DNA of 64,000 bases from assembly GCA_016709995.1 (NCBI GenBank), contig JADJLQ010000001.1, positions 592,001 through 656,000 on the forward strand, read 5' to 3'. Of the stretch, positions 35,936 to 44,620 are shown piece by piece. The notes beneath the pieces are model-generated. The model did not search any database. It was not told the DNA's origin and saw only the letters and a program-made list of their open reading frames with translations. Numbering within the stretch: position 1 is the first letter of the stretch; each line of letters starts with the position of its first letter. Source of the DNA: Saprospiraceae bacterium. Its GTDB lineage: Bacteria; Bacteroidota; Bacteroidia; Chitinophagales; Saprospiraceae. The position numbers and the translations under genes were made by a program.

Positions 35936-36226
35936 CTAAGCTGCTTTCTTAAAAAGACCACCTATCAGGGAGCCAGCACCACCTCCAACTAAAGCAGTAA
36001 GTATAGAAGCTATATCGAGGCCACCGCCCCCCATAGCTGCACCGTCAGCAGCTCCACTGCCAAATAGTCCTAGGGCAGAAGTGATCATAGGCAGAATATT
36101 ACCACCTACGGCACCAGACAACAAGTTGCCAATTAAGCCTAGACCATTTTTCTTGATCAGACTACCTAGCCAACCGCCACCAGCGCCAAATACAGCATTA
36201 AGTAAATAAGGAACAATTGAATCCAT
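35936..36226 (-). CDS. Glycine-rich small hydrophobic protein with glycine-zipper pattern
   Basis: Not recognised. Ninety-six residues, about a quarter Gly, rich in Ala, Leu and Ile, with only a few charges (KK near 25 and at the end). Repeated small-xxx-small spacing (VFGAGGGWLGSLIKKNG, IGNLLSGAVGGN, ALVGGGAGSLIGGLFKK) is the glycine-zipper style of membrane-inserting or oligomerising helices. A Gly/Ala-rich linker (GSGAADGAAMGGGGLD) splits two similar halves that both run leucine-rich into GG-x-G-LIxxLxKK-like ends, hinting at internal duplication. The gene has its own promoter candidate and a strong terminator, so it is probably transcribed alone and well expressed. It could be a membrane-active peptide or a structural protein; I assign no function. 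Confidence 0.7.
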   Translation of the reverse strand: MDSIVPYLLNAVFGAGGGWLGSLIKKNGLGLIGNLLSGAVGGNILPMITSALGLFGSGAADGAAMGGGGLDIASILTALVGGGAGSLIGGLFKKAA

Positions 36227-36266
36227 AACATTTAAGGTTTAAGATAAAAAAATAGATTTACGAAAA

Positions 36267-36297
36267 CCAAAGTAGACAATTTTATTCTATGTACAAA
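36267..36297 (-). promoter_or_regulatory. Candidate promoter of the glycine-rich protein gene
   Basis: On the minus strand TTTG (36297-36294) is followed after 19 bases by TACTTTGG (36274-36267), close to the Bacteroidota -33/-7 pair though the -7 lacks one spacer base. The ATG is 40 bases further on. Confidence 0.5.
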
Positions 36298-36371
36298 ACC
36301 TTTTGCTATAGAAGATTGTAGGCTGTCACCATGAGTTTATAAAATCTTATAATTCAAATTAAGCACACCAC

Positions 36372-37565
36372 TTACTGTTGGTCTCTTTCGATAATCTTGC
36401 CAGTTTTCTTTACTTTCAGGATCAGTTTGTGCCGTCCATCATGAGTGACTTCTTCTTTGATAAAATAATGGTCATCATCATAATCGGTGTATCCAGATAT
36501 TTTTTGCAGTCCGGATTGGCCTCTCCACTCCTTGAGATCGATCACCTCCCATTTACCACTTTTTGCTGAAGCATAACAAGCATCCAGGATAGCATTGACT
36601 ATATACCCATCATAAAAAGTTTCTAAAGGTGCCCGATGGTGTTCTGCAGAATCAAACATGTCAGTAAACATATGATTGTAGCCCAATTCATTGACTTCAT
36701 CACCTACCGGAAACAACCACCCTGCATTTGATTCAGCTTTTTCTGCAACATAATCTGCGCCTTTGCCTGATGTAAAAGCTTCGAACCCTGTACGCAAAAA
36801 ACTGTTGACCCAAATAGTGCCTTCTGTGCCCATGACTTCATCTCTCAGGTCCATGCCTCCTCTAAAGGACCAACTGGTTTCAAATTGGCCTATGGCCCCA
36901 TTTTCATATTCTATAAGAGCAATTGCGTGGTCTTCTGCCTCAATGGGTTTAGCTTGGGTGGCAGCCCAGCAAAAGGCCTTTACCGGTTTTATATCTTTAC
37001 CAATATAATTTCGGGCGATTTCTACACAATGGCAGCCAAGGTCGAGCATACATCCGCCACCGGCTTGTTCTTTATCCCAAAACCAGTCACTATGGGGCCC
37101 GGGATGGGTCTCCCGTGATTTGGCCCAGAGTATTCTGCCCAAAGATCCGGCTTTGACCATTTCCAAAGCTTTCAAAAATTTAGGGGTATAACACAGGTCC
37201 TCCAGATAGCCTGCGAAAATACCGGATTGTTCCACAGCCTCCATCATCCGAAAAGCTTCTTCGCCGTTGCGGCCCAAAGGTTTAGTGCAAACGACATTTT
37301 TTTTATGTTTTGCACACAAAAGGACAGCCTCCTCATGTTTGTTATTGGGCAGCGCAATACAGATCATATTGACATCAGGGTGTTTGATGATGTCTTCCAT
37401 ATTGGTCGACCAGATAGAGCACCCATAATCTGTAGCAAATTTTTGAGCACTTTCCTCCCGTCTTGCATAGATGGCTACCACCTGATCTTTACTTCGTTGT
37501 CCATGGATGGCTTCTGCATAAAACCTGCCTATAAAGCCTGACCCCAGCATCCCTATTTTTTGCAT
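36372..37565 (-). CDS. Gfo/Idh/MocA family NAD(P)-dependent oxidoreductase
   Basis: A 397-residue cytoplasmic protein. The N-terminal Rossmann fold has GMLGSGFIGRFYAEAIHG at residues 4-21 and, at the usual EKP position, the variant VCTKPLGRNGEEA. The C-terminal domain has AGGGCMLDLGCHCVEIARNYIG, the catalytic-region Asp/His pair of the family. Members oxidise or reduce sugars, inositols and related rings with NAD(P), often through 3-keto intermediates. It lies 108 bases after the DUF1080 gene on the same strand; such DUF1080 (3-keto-glycoside hydrolase-like) proteins are often paired with Gfo/Idh/MocA enzymes, so the two may act on one sugar. Substrate unknown. Confidence 0.9.
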   Translation of the reverse strand: MQKIGMLGSGFIGRFYAEAIHGQRSKDQVVAIYARREESAQKFATDYGCSIWSTNMEDIIKHPDVNMICIALPNNKHEEAVLLCAKHKKNVVCTKPLGRNGEEAFRMMEAVEQSGIFAGYLEDLCYTPKFLKALEMVKAGSLGRILWAKSRETHPGPHSDWFWDKEQAGGGCMLDLGCHCVEIARNYIGKDIKPVKAFCWAATQAKPIEAEDHAIALIEYENGAIGQFETSWSFRGGMDLRDEVMGTEGTIWVNSFLRTGFEAFTSGKGADYVAEKAESNAGWLFPVGDEVNELGYNHMFTDMFDSAEHHRAPLETFYDGYIVNAILDACYASAKSGKWEVIDLKEWRGQSGLQKISGYTDYDDDHYFIKEEVTHDGRHKLILKVKKTGKIIERDQQ

Positions 37566-37673
37566 AAAAAAAATTTGATTGAGTAATTAGTTTTATTAAG
37601 TCATAGTGCTCATGCCAGGATGAGATTTTTAATTTTCTGACATTCCCTCAAAGAATCTGTGGTTGCAGTTAAT

Positions 37674-38330
37674 TTACAATTCTTTGATCGCAATATTTTT
37701 AAAATAAATTCTGTCTCCGTGCCCCTGAAGCGCAATTTTGCCTTTGTGATGAGCCATGGCATATGGCCATTTGGCAAATTTGCTTTTAACTACGCCTGCA
37801 TCCCAGGTAGCATCGCCATAGGTATATTTGACTACTTTTTTTCCATTGATCGAATGGGTGATTTTGTTATTTTTTACTTTAATGGTCCCGTGGTTCCATT
37901 CACCTGCAGGATGAGACGCTATCATCTTTGGAGGGTTGATGTCATAATTAGCGCCTGATTTCTGGACATCTTTTAACTCCTCTGGATAAGCGATATCATC
38001 TATGATCTGGAATTCTGGTCCTGAGGCGTAAGTAGCAAAATGGGCTTCATCATTGACCTCGATGACTTTATAGATGACACCACTGTTGCCTTTTGGTTGC
38101 ACTTTGAAATCGAAGTCAAGGACAAAATCTCCATACTCTTTGTCACTCACCAGATCACTGCCTTTGCCGTCAGTAGTGAGGGCTCCGTCTTCGATCGTCC
38201 AACTATCTACTATTGATTTTTTAAAATTATGCCACCCTTTTATAGCGGTTCCATCAAAAAGCATTGTTTTTTTCTGAGCTGATGACAGATGTGCGGAAAC
38301 ACATAATATAAAAATTAAGATTGACTTCAT
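37674..38330 (-). CDS. DUF1080 (3-keto-disaccharide hydrolase-like) exported protein
   Basis: A 218-residue protein with a signal peptide (MKSILIFILCVSAHLSSAQ) and one DUF1080 domain, a concanavalin-like jelly roll: MLFDGTAIKGWHNF, WTIEDGALTTDGKGSDLVSDKEYGDF split over residues 45-70, DFKVQPKGNSGVIYKV, GPEFQIIDD, GEWNHGTIKVKNNKITHSING and a final strand GDRIYFKNIAIKEL. Family members bind or cleave (3-keto) glycosides in the periplasm. It is transcribed ahead of the Gfo/Idh/MocA gene and probably belongs to the same unit. The catalytic residues are not firmly known to me, so hydrolase activity is a family-level inference. Confidence 0.87.
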   Translation of the reverse strand: MKSILIFILCVSAHLSSAQKKTMLFDGTAIKGWHNFKKSIVDSWTIEDGALTTDGKGSDLVSDKEYGDFVLDFDFKVQPKGNSGVIYKVIEVNDEAHFATYASGPEFQIIDDIAYPEELKDVQKSGANYDINPPKMIASHPAGEWNHGTIKVKNNKITHSINGKKVVKYTYGDATWDAGVVKSKFAKWPYAMAHHKGKIALQGHGDRIYFKNIAIKEL

Positions 38331-38454
38331 TGGTTGTAAATTTTCTGAAACTTACGAAAAAGTATTCGAAATAAAATTGGAGACAAACAAAATTGTAGTC
38401 ACGCATTTGAAATAATTTATTAGTTTTAACTATCACTAATAAAAATCCATTCAT

Positions 38455-39621
38455 ATGAAACCCAATACCCAATCAAGACGACGATGGCTTAAAAACAGTG
38501 TAGGCCTACTGGCTGCTGGTACTATAATGCCAAACTTAAAAGCTGAGAAAGACATTTCCAGCTATGCCAATCAAATACATCCTTTGACTGGTCGCTGGAT
38601 GATGGATGAGGTATTGAAGGATCCAATGATCAAAGTACGACTGACCTCCAATGAAAATCCATATGGGCCTTCCGATCGGGCTAAAATGGCTGTCATTGAA
38701 GGATTTAAAGATGCCAATTTGTATTCCAGGCACGTTGCAATAGCATTAAAGGATAAAATATCAACTTATGAAGGAGTACACACTGATCAAATATTTCTTT
38801 GTTCAGGCCTTTCGGAAGTACTTAATCTTCTTGGCTCATTGACTGGCTTGGAGCACGGTGATATGATATCTGCCCATCCGACTTTTGATCTGATGCCGGC
38901 ACTTGCAGTCAAAGTTGGTGGGGAATGGAAGCAGATTCCCCTCAATGCACAGTATCAACATGATTTGCCAGCAATGGAAAAAGCAGTTACCTCCAAAACT
39001 AAATTAGTCTATATCTGTAATCCGGGCAACCCATGTCCTACTATCCTGGACCCTCAAATGCTTTCCTCTTTTTGTGATCGGGTAAGCAACAAAACACTGG
39101 TCTTCGTAGACGAAGCTTACAATGAATATGTGCCAAATGGAGCTCAACATTCTATGGTCAATAAGATCAAAGCCGGAAAAAATGTTATGATTGGCAGGAC
39201 TATGTCCAAAGTGCATGGATTTGCAGGACTCAGGGTCGCCTATGTAATTGCGCCTGCTGGTGTTGTCAAAGATTTGGAAAAATATAGAACCTGGGAATAC
39301 AGCCTCAATGCTCCCAGCATGCATGCAACCATAAAAACCATAGATGACGAAGCATTTAAGCAAGATTGTGTCCAGAAAAATAAAAATACTCGTGATATGA
39401 CTGTTGCTGCACTTCAGTCTATGGGCTATTCGCCACTACCTTCTTACACCAATTTTATTATTTTTCCCATTAAAAAAGATGGTAAAGAATTTGTGCAGAT
39501 GATGGCGGACAAAGGCATTGGGCTCAGATCCTGGGCTTTTAATGATCAACAGTGGTGTAGAGTGAGTATCGGTACGATGGAAGAGATGAAAATGTTTTTA
39601 GCCGCGATGAAGGAGGTTTGA
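38455..39621 (+). CDS. Tat-exported PLP-dependent aminotransferase, histidinol-phosphate aminotransferase-like
   Basis: A 388-residue fold-type I aminotransferase. The N-terminus MKPNTQSRRRWLKNSVGLLAAG is a textbook twin-arginine signal (SRRRWLK then a mild hydrophobic stretch), so the protein should be folded with its cofactor and then exported. The enzyme core is intact: SNENPYGPSDRA, ICNPGNPCPTI, VFVDEAYNEYVPN (Asp/Tyr contacts to PLP) and GRTMSKVHGFAGLRVAYVI, with the Schiff-base Lys in the SK-HG motif. A C-terminal substrate domain ends with IGLRSWAFNDQQWCRVSIG, where Arg binds the substrate carboxylate. Cytosolic HisC homologues lack the Tat leader, so a histidine-synthesis role is unlikely; the substrate is unknown. 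Confidence 0.88.
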   Translation: MKPNTQSRRRWLKNSVGLLAAGTIMPNLKAEKDISSYANQIHPLTGRWMMDEVLKDPMIKVRLTSNENPYGPSDRAKMAVIEGFKDANLYSRHVAIALKDKISTYEGVHTDQIFLCSGLSEVLNLLGSLTGLEHGDMISAHPTFDLMPALAVKVGGEWKQIPLNAQYQHDLPAMEKAVTSKTKLVYICNPGNPCPTILDPQMLSSFCDRVSNKTLVFVDEAYNEYVPNGAQHSMVNKIKAGKNVMIGRTMSKVHGFAGLRVAYVIAPAGVVKDLEKYRTWEYSLNAPSMHATIKTIDDEAFKQDCVQKNKNTRDMTVAALQSMGYSPLPSYTNFIIFPIKKDGKEFVQMMADKGIGLRSWAFNDQQWCRVSIGTMEEMKMFLAAMKEV

Positions 39622-39998
39622 TGGCAATAGGCAATAGGCAATAGGCAGGCATCCCGAAGTCTCGGAAGGCAATAGGCAAGATGCAATAGGCGAATGAAAT
39701 GGTTCCTAGTGCGGATGACGCCCTTTAGGGTTGGGGTAGTGCGGGGGAAGATATGATAAAATCAATAGACAGGCATCCCGAAGTCTCGGAAGGCAATAGG
39801 CAATAGACAATAGACAATAGACAATAGTGGGTCCCGAAATTGCGTCCCGAGACTTGGGGAGACTCCTTTCAGGGTAGGGGTTGTGCAGATTAAAATGAAA
39901 AGTTAGAGAATTGCCAGTAAGTGAAAGCACATGGTACGAAGGCAGGTGGAGTTTAGGCAGCCAACATAAAGAGATTTAGCCAAACAGGCAATTATCAA
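39622..39998. repeat. Non-coding repeat patch: heptad tandem repeats and duplicated elements
   Basis: This 377-base stretch has no credible gene. A 34-base sequence containing CATCCCGAAGTCTCGG occurs identically at 39646-39679 and 39770-39803; a degenerate inverted copy of its core (TCCCGAGACTTGGGGA) is at 39845-39860. Heptad tandems (CAATAGG or CAATAGA) flank the copies: three units at 39625-39645 and about five at 39794-39827. A second element, cctttagggttggggt-like, occurs at 39722-39743 and, diverged, at 39866-39888. The heptads suggest replication slippage. The composite resembles a dispersed intergenic repeat family, but that needs the rest of the genome. Confidence 0.8.
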
Positions 39999-40030
39999 AA
40001 AGCCCAACAGTACTCATACTATTGGGCTTT
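39999..40030 (-). terminator. Intrinsic terminator at the end of the alpha/beta-hydrolase gene, possibly bidirectional
   Basis: AAAGCCCAA (39999-40007) pairs with TTGGGCTTT (40022-40030), with a further AGTA/TACT inner stem. T tracts exit on both strands (TTTT on the minus side; TTTGTTTTTT on the plus side). Confidence 0.8.
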
Positions 40031-40054
40031 GTTTTTTGATTTCGTTTTTTCAGA

Positions 40055-41662
40055 CTACTGAATGAGAATGGATTTTGTGATTACACCTTTGTCAAAACCG
40101 ACTTGGAGATAATAGACTCCCTGGGGAAGTGCATTTCGCTCCAGGGTATAATGATTGCTATTGATCTGTTTGACTTCTCTGACTGCCCTGCCATTGATAT
40201 CATAGATGGTAAGTCTCTTCATTTTATAGTCAGGGTTGGTTTGCAGTTCTGACTGATGAGTCATTGGATTCGGCATCATCTGGAAGCCAACTTCTTGTGC
40301 TTTTAACAGATCTGGCGTGCTTACGAAAGTACCTAAATCTAAGACAGCAAAAGCCCGCGGAGCAAAGTATCCGATAATAGTATCAATATATCTTCGCGCT
40401 TTGGTAGCAGACATATCCGGGTTAGTGAGTAAACCATTTGCATTATTAGCAGGTGCGATTTGCTTCATCACGGTAGTATCCCACCATGCCCATGGGTCAG
40501 AATCAAATGGATTAGCAGGATTACCATTTATAGGATAAAGTCCTTCTATACCATCATTCTTTTTGTTGGCATTCTGTGTATAGATATCAGCCAATTTAAG
40601 ATCACGCATTTTTTTATTCAAGCCTAGTTTGTCTGCTTTTTGAATAGTAAGGTAGGTTCCTTGAACAACCACCACCGGTAGAGGGGCACTGGCTCCCTGA
40701 GGTACATTGACTATACCTTCTTTATATGGTGCAAAGGGGTCTCGGGGTTCTTGAAAACCAATCATGGGTAAATCTGTTTCATCAATCCACTGGGAATCAG
40801 CCAAAGCCCCACCCATGTTTACACACAACTGGAAGTCAGAACTATAGCCAACGTGGTTAGGTAGAGACAAAGTATCTCCACTGACAGGATGCCGGCCAAG
40901 GCTGGTGCCATAGATATCTCCATGAATAGACTGAATTACATAGGGATCAGGTTGACCATCTCCATTGATATCCGGACCAATAAATTTATTGTTTGATTTA
41001 AGCACAATATCTAAATAATTGTCCATGGTGGCTGCGGCCATACTCACGTAACCTCCCGTACCTTGTCCCCAGGCTACAATTTTTGAAGTGTCGACCCCAA
41101 AAGGGTTGTTTTGTAATTTAGCAGTTAACTTAAAGAATCGAATAGCAGTACGAAGGTCTTGAACACCACGATATGCTGCATTAATCAATGTATTTACCCG
41201 TTCAGTCTGAGTAGAAGCGATAGGGTTCCAACCACCACGATAATCAATGGCTGCTACTACGTAGCCCATTTTAGTAAGACGAGTGCAAATCTCCACTAAA
41301 GGTGAATCACTTGGAAATCCCATACCTAACTGGGCTATGCTTGCTGCTGGGTCACCAGCGGGTGGTGGGGTAGTCCTTCCAGAGGTCCCTTGATTTACAG
41401 GAAAGGGTAAAAAATTGCCGGTATGTATATAGATTATCAATGGTCTGTTCCTTACAGTGTCTCCCTTAGGGGTATAAATACTTACTGGTAATGGTACTTT
41501 CAGGAAAGAAGGGGAGGCGAGAACAGTAATGTTTTGACCGTAATAGGTATTGGTCACATTGACAGAGTCAAATATCTGGTGTATGTATCTTACTTTTTGA
41601 CCCAATAGCGATGTGATGCTTATAGCCAAAAACAAAAGAGATAAGAAGGATAATTTTTTCAT
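40055..41662 (-). CDS. Secreted alpha/beta-hydrolase-fold protein with T9SS sorting tail, nucleophile serine absent
   Basis: A 535-residue protein: signal peptide to about residue 22, then an alpha/beta-hydrolase (carboxylesterase-like) core. The oxyanion-hole strand reads PLIIYIHTGNFLPF (residues 75-88), and MGYVVAAIDYRGGWNP precedes the segment DLRTAIRFFKLTAKL. The nucleophile elbow, normally G-x-S-x-G, reads W-G-Q-G-T-G-G at residues 198-204, so position 201 is Gly rather than Ser. The C-terminal 85 residues (GFQMMPNPMTHQSELQ to KGVITKSILIQ) form a type A T9SS sorting domain. It is probably surface-bound or secreted and either non-catalytic or unusual in mechanism. The TonB receptor and DUF6340 lipoprotein genes lie upstream on the same strand, suggesting shared expression. 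Confidence 0.85.
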   Translation of the reverse strand: MKKLSFLSLLFLAISITSLLGQKVRYIHQIFDSVNVTNTYYGQNITVLASPSFLKVPLPVSIYTPKGDTVRNRPLIIYIHTGNFLPFPVNQGTSGRTTPPPAGDPAASIAQLGMGFPSDSPLVEICTRLTKMGYVVAAIDYRGGWNPIASTQTERVNTLINAAYRGVQDLRTAIRFFKLTAKLQNNPFGVDTSKIVAWGQGTGGYVSMAAATMDNYLDIVLKSNNKFIGPDINGDGQPDPYVIQSIHGDIYGTSLGRHPVSGDTLSLPNHVGYSSDFQLCVNMGGALADSQWIDETDLPMIGFQEPRDPFAPYKEGIVNVPQGASAPLPVVVVQGTYLTIQKADKLGLNKKMRDLKLADIYTQNANKKNDGIEGLYPINGNPANPFDSDPWAWWDTTVMKQIAPANNANGLLTNPDMSATKARRYIDTIIGYFAPRAFAVLDLGTFVSTPDLLKAQEVGFQMMPNPMTHQSELQTNPDYKMKRLTIYDINGRAVREVKQINSNHYTLERNALPQGVYYLQVGFDKGVITKSILIQ

Positions 41663-41724
41663 ATTGGATAATTATTTAGACGACTACGACGCGTTAAAAA
41701 TAGCAAAATTTTAATTTTTGCCAG

Positions 41725-44532
41725 TTAATTTTTTTTCAACTCATAAGTTAATGACATATAAGCAAGTCGGCCGATTTTAGGGCCTCCATAGGCTTGAAAC
41801 TGTTTGTTATTCAATAAATTAGAAGCACCTATCTTAATAGTTGTATTCAAGGGTCTTACCTTCCAGTTGATCTGACCATCTAATAAATCATAAGACGGAA
41901 TGAATCCTGTAAATTGGGGAGAGCCTTCAAAAGTAAATGCCTGTATCCATTTATAATTGATGTTGAATCCAAAATCATTCAATCTCATGCCTCCCATTTT
42001 TAGTGGGATGTCCCTGCCGCTGAACCCAATATTGAACTTATTTTCCGGGGTATTAAATGCAGGAATGATGGGATCATCCACAAATTCTTTATTCAATTTA
42101 TTCCAGGAGTAATTTCCTTGGATCTGATAATATTTGGAGAAGTAATAACTCAAGCCAGCAGAAGCTCCTTGGGTAGTGACCTGGTTAATGGAATTGGCTG
42201 CGTAACGATAAGCCTGAATCTGTCGGGGAAAGCCTGAGATAGGATCGAAAGTACCGGTAGCCCCAATATTATAGCCGAGGAAATCATTGTAAATGCTAAA
42301 GTAATAACCTAAGTCGGCATACAGACTATTCAGCAGGGTAGTTCGGTAACCAACCTCAAAAGTTTTTACTTTTTCCGGCCGTATCGGATCTATATCAAAA
42401 TATTTAAGCTTTCGGGTATCGAGGGTATTGACATAATCAAGGAGTGATTCAATAGTTATCAAATTTTTTGCCCCATTCAAATTGCCTGCCAATATAGCTC
42501 TGCCGACATTGAGGTATAAATATTGATCAGAAAGCGTCGGATTGCGAATAGCGCTTGAAAATGAAAGCCTTAAATAATTTGATGCCTTTGGTTTAAAAAC
42601 AATTGAAGCTGCAGGGCTAAATAAAAATCCAAAATTTTCATTTTTGTCTACCCTGGCTGTTCCAGAAAAAGTCCATTTGTCATCCACCGTCTTTTTTTCT
42701 ATTCCCGAATAGACGCCAAATTCCATATTGCTGATTTTTATGCCTGCTGTATCGTAAAAAATAGTACCCTTGCTTCGTGGAGTATAAACTCGCATATTGC
42801 CCCCCAGAGTCCAGGCATCTAAAAACGAAGGTTTGAATTTGTACTCACCTTGTACATGGTATAAGGATGATTTGTCATAAAATCTGGTTCCACCCTCCGT
42901 GTTATAAGAGGACCTTATTTTTTCAAATTCCTGATCGAACCGATCTGTACCTGGCTCAAAAAATGCGCCGCTTTGCACTATAGCGTTGCCAAGATTAGAC
43001 AGCTGGGCAGTCATGGCATGAGCTTCGCTTAGAAATTCCTGGTTGTCATTTATCCATTTGGTAGCAGCAGCCTGATCAAATGAAAATGAGACTGAGCCAT
43101 CAGGATTGATCACTGGTTTTAATTTTGGATAGCCCTTTTCATATATTTTAGGTTCGATGAAACGCTGCCAATTATTGACATAATCTGAAGACCAATCTCT
43201 ATTTGTTTTAGCATTGGATTGCAATTGAAGTGCCGCAAAATATGGATCGTAGGATTTGCCTGCATCGTCCTGGGTCATATATGCTCTAACAAAGTATTTG
43301 TCGGTTTTTTTGATCTCAGCTCTGGCTTGAAAAAACAATATGTCTCTCAGTGAAAATCGGTTATCTCCCTGATAGACGGTGGTGCCATTCCCGAAATTTC
43401 CTGCCAGTATAAGTTCAGGGGATTGGTCTTTTTGACTGGGTTTCGTACGAAAATGCAAGGCAGCATTGGCCTTTATGTTGCGGGTATTGTAGTCAACCAG
43501 GTCTATTTCTTTGTAGCCGGTTCTGTGCCAAACACCAATTCCGGGGAACAACCAGGGTGGTGAAGAGGTAAGGTCATTTCCTGTCTGGTATTCATCACCA
43601 TATATATTGATGGCATCGTAACCTCCAGGGTTGGTAGCAGCCGATACGGTGCCTGTTACAGCTTCATAGTTATCAGCTACCCAATCGTCAGCTCGCAAAT
43701 AAGAGAAGTTGACCTTATATCCAAAACTTTCCAAGCCAGCTTTATTTTTTGTGGTACCTGCATATCTTAATGCTGTTTCAAAAAGGTTACGCTCCCCATA
43801 TTTGGCGCTGACACTGAGTCCTTTTTGATAAAAGGGATTTTTGGTTTCCATGCTGATGACTCCATTGAACGCATTGGGTCCATAAAATGAACTGCTGGCA
43901 CCTTGCACCAGATCGACTTTCAGTACATCAAGTTCTGAAGAGCCTAGAAAATTTCCCAAAGAAAAATTAAGTCCGGGGGCCTGATTATCTACTCCGTCAA
44001 TGATCTGCAGCGATCTCACCGGACTGGTACTATTAAATCCCCTGGTGTTGATCACTTTGAACCCTAGAGATGCTGCGGTCAGATCTACTCCTTTTAAAGT
44101 GCCAAGCCCATCATAAAAATTATCACTTGCTGCTTGTTTGATTCCCAATACATCCAGCGATTCTACTGTGAGAGGACTAGCTTTTTGTTTGTCGGAGACA
44201 CGCTGACCTTTGATTTGAGTCTCCATTAAGGTTATGGCTTCAGACTCGAGTTTAATATTAAGGTTGCCACTTGCACTATTGACTTCCACATCCTTGGTGA
44301 GATATCCCAGGTAGGAAATAGTCAGGGTAGTGGGCAAAGCGGGTACTTTAAGCTCAAATGCACCATCAAAATCCGTCACCGTTCCGACAGAAGTACCTTT
44401 AATGATAATATTGGCACCAATCAATGTCTCGCCAGTGACATCATCCAGGATCTTTCCCTTTATGGTTTGGGCAAATGATAAAGTGCTGAAAATGATGCAA
44501 ATAAATAATATATATGTGAATTTACTGTTCAT
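41725..44532 (-). CDS. TonB-dependent receptor with carboxypeptidase-like regulatory domain
   Basis: A 935-residue outer-membrane transporter. The start ATG 44532 gives a proper signal (NSKFTYILFICIIFSTLSFAQ); the frame extends to 44619 but that extension is unlikely. Residues about 22-105 are the CarboxypepD_reg-like domain (IKGKILDDVTGETLIGANIIIKG split over the first strand, GTVTDFDGAFELKVP). The plug follows (NFYDGLGTLKGVDLTA, INTRGFNSTSPVRSLQIIDG, VDLVQGASSSFYGPNAFNG, VISMETKNP), then a large barrel rich in aromatic strands ending YMSLTYELKKN. There is no SusD partner nearby, so it is not a classic polysaccharide locus. The ligand is unknown. It shares a strand with the DUF6340 lipoprotein (88 bases upstream) and the hydrolase-fold gene downstream. 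Confidence 0.93.
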   Translation of the reverse strand: MNSKFTYILFICIIFSTLSFAQTIKGKILDDVTGETLIGANIIIKGTSVGTVTDFDGAFELKVPALPTTLTISYLGYLTKDVEVNSASGNLNIKLESEAITLMETQIKGQRVSDKQKASPLTVESLDVLGIKQAASDNFYDGLGTLKGVDLTAASLGFKVINTRGFNSTSPVRSLQIIDGVDNQAPGLNFSLGNFLGSSELDVLKVDLVQGASSSFYGPNAFNGVISMETKNPFYQKGLSVSAKYGERNLFETALRYAGTTKNKAGLESFGYKVNFSYLRADDWVADNYEAVTGTVSAATNPGGYDAINIYGDEYQTGNDLTSSPPWLFPGIGVWHRTGYKEIDLVDYNTRNIKANAALHFRTKPSQKDQSPELILAGNFGNGTTVYQGDNRFSLRDILFFQARAEIKKTDKYFVRAYMTQDDAGKSYDPYFAALQLQSNAKTNRDWSSDYVNNWQRFIEPKIYEKGYPKLKPVINPDGSVSFSFDQAAATKWINDNQEFLSEAHAMTAQLSNLGNAIVQSGAFFEPGTDRFDQEFEKIRSSYNTEGGTRFYDKSSLYHVQGEYKFKPSFLDAWTLGGNMRVYTPRSKGTIFYDTAGIKISNMEFGVYSGIEKKTVDDKWTFSGTARVDKNENFGFLFSPAASIVFKPKASNYLRLSFSSAIRNPTLSDQYLYLNVGRAILAGNLNGAKNLITIESLLDYVNTLDTRKLKYFDIDPIRPEKVKTFEVGYRTTLLNSLYADLGYYFSIYNDFLGYNIGATGTFDPISGFPRQIQAYRYAANSINQVTTQGASAGLSYYFSKYYQIQGNYSWNKLNKEFVDDPIIPAFNTPENKFNIGFSGRDIPLKMGGMRLNDFGFNINYKWIQAFTFEGSPQFTGFIPSYDLLDGQINWKVRPLNTTIKIGASNLLNNKQFQAYGGPKIGRLAYMSLTYELKKN

Positions 44533-44620
44533 CAAAAAACAATTTAGAAATAACAAGGTAATCAGTTTTTTGAAAAGCATCCAGCCAATAATTATTCTGA
44601 TAAATTGGTTAGCAAACAAC

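Noticed and set aside
39622..39830. Possible CRISPR array
   Set aside because: The heptads are directly abutting without spacers and the 34-base copies are only two, unevenly spaced; no cas genes nearby.
39706..39930. A 74-codon minus-strand frame in the repeat patch
   Set aside because: It is composed of the duplicated repeat sequence, has low-complexity composition and no recognisable domain.
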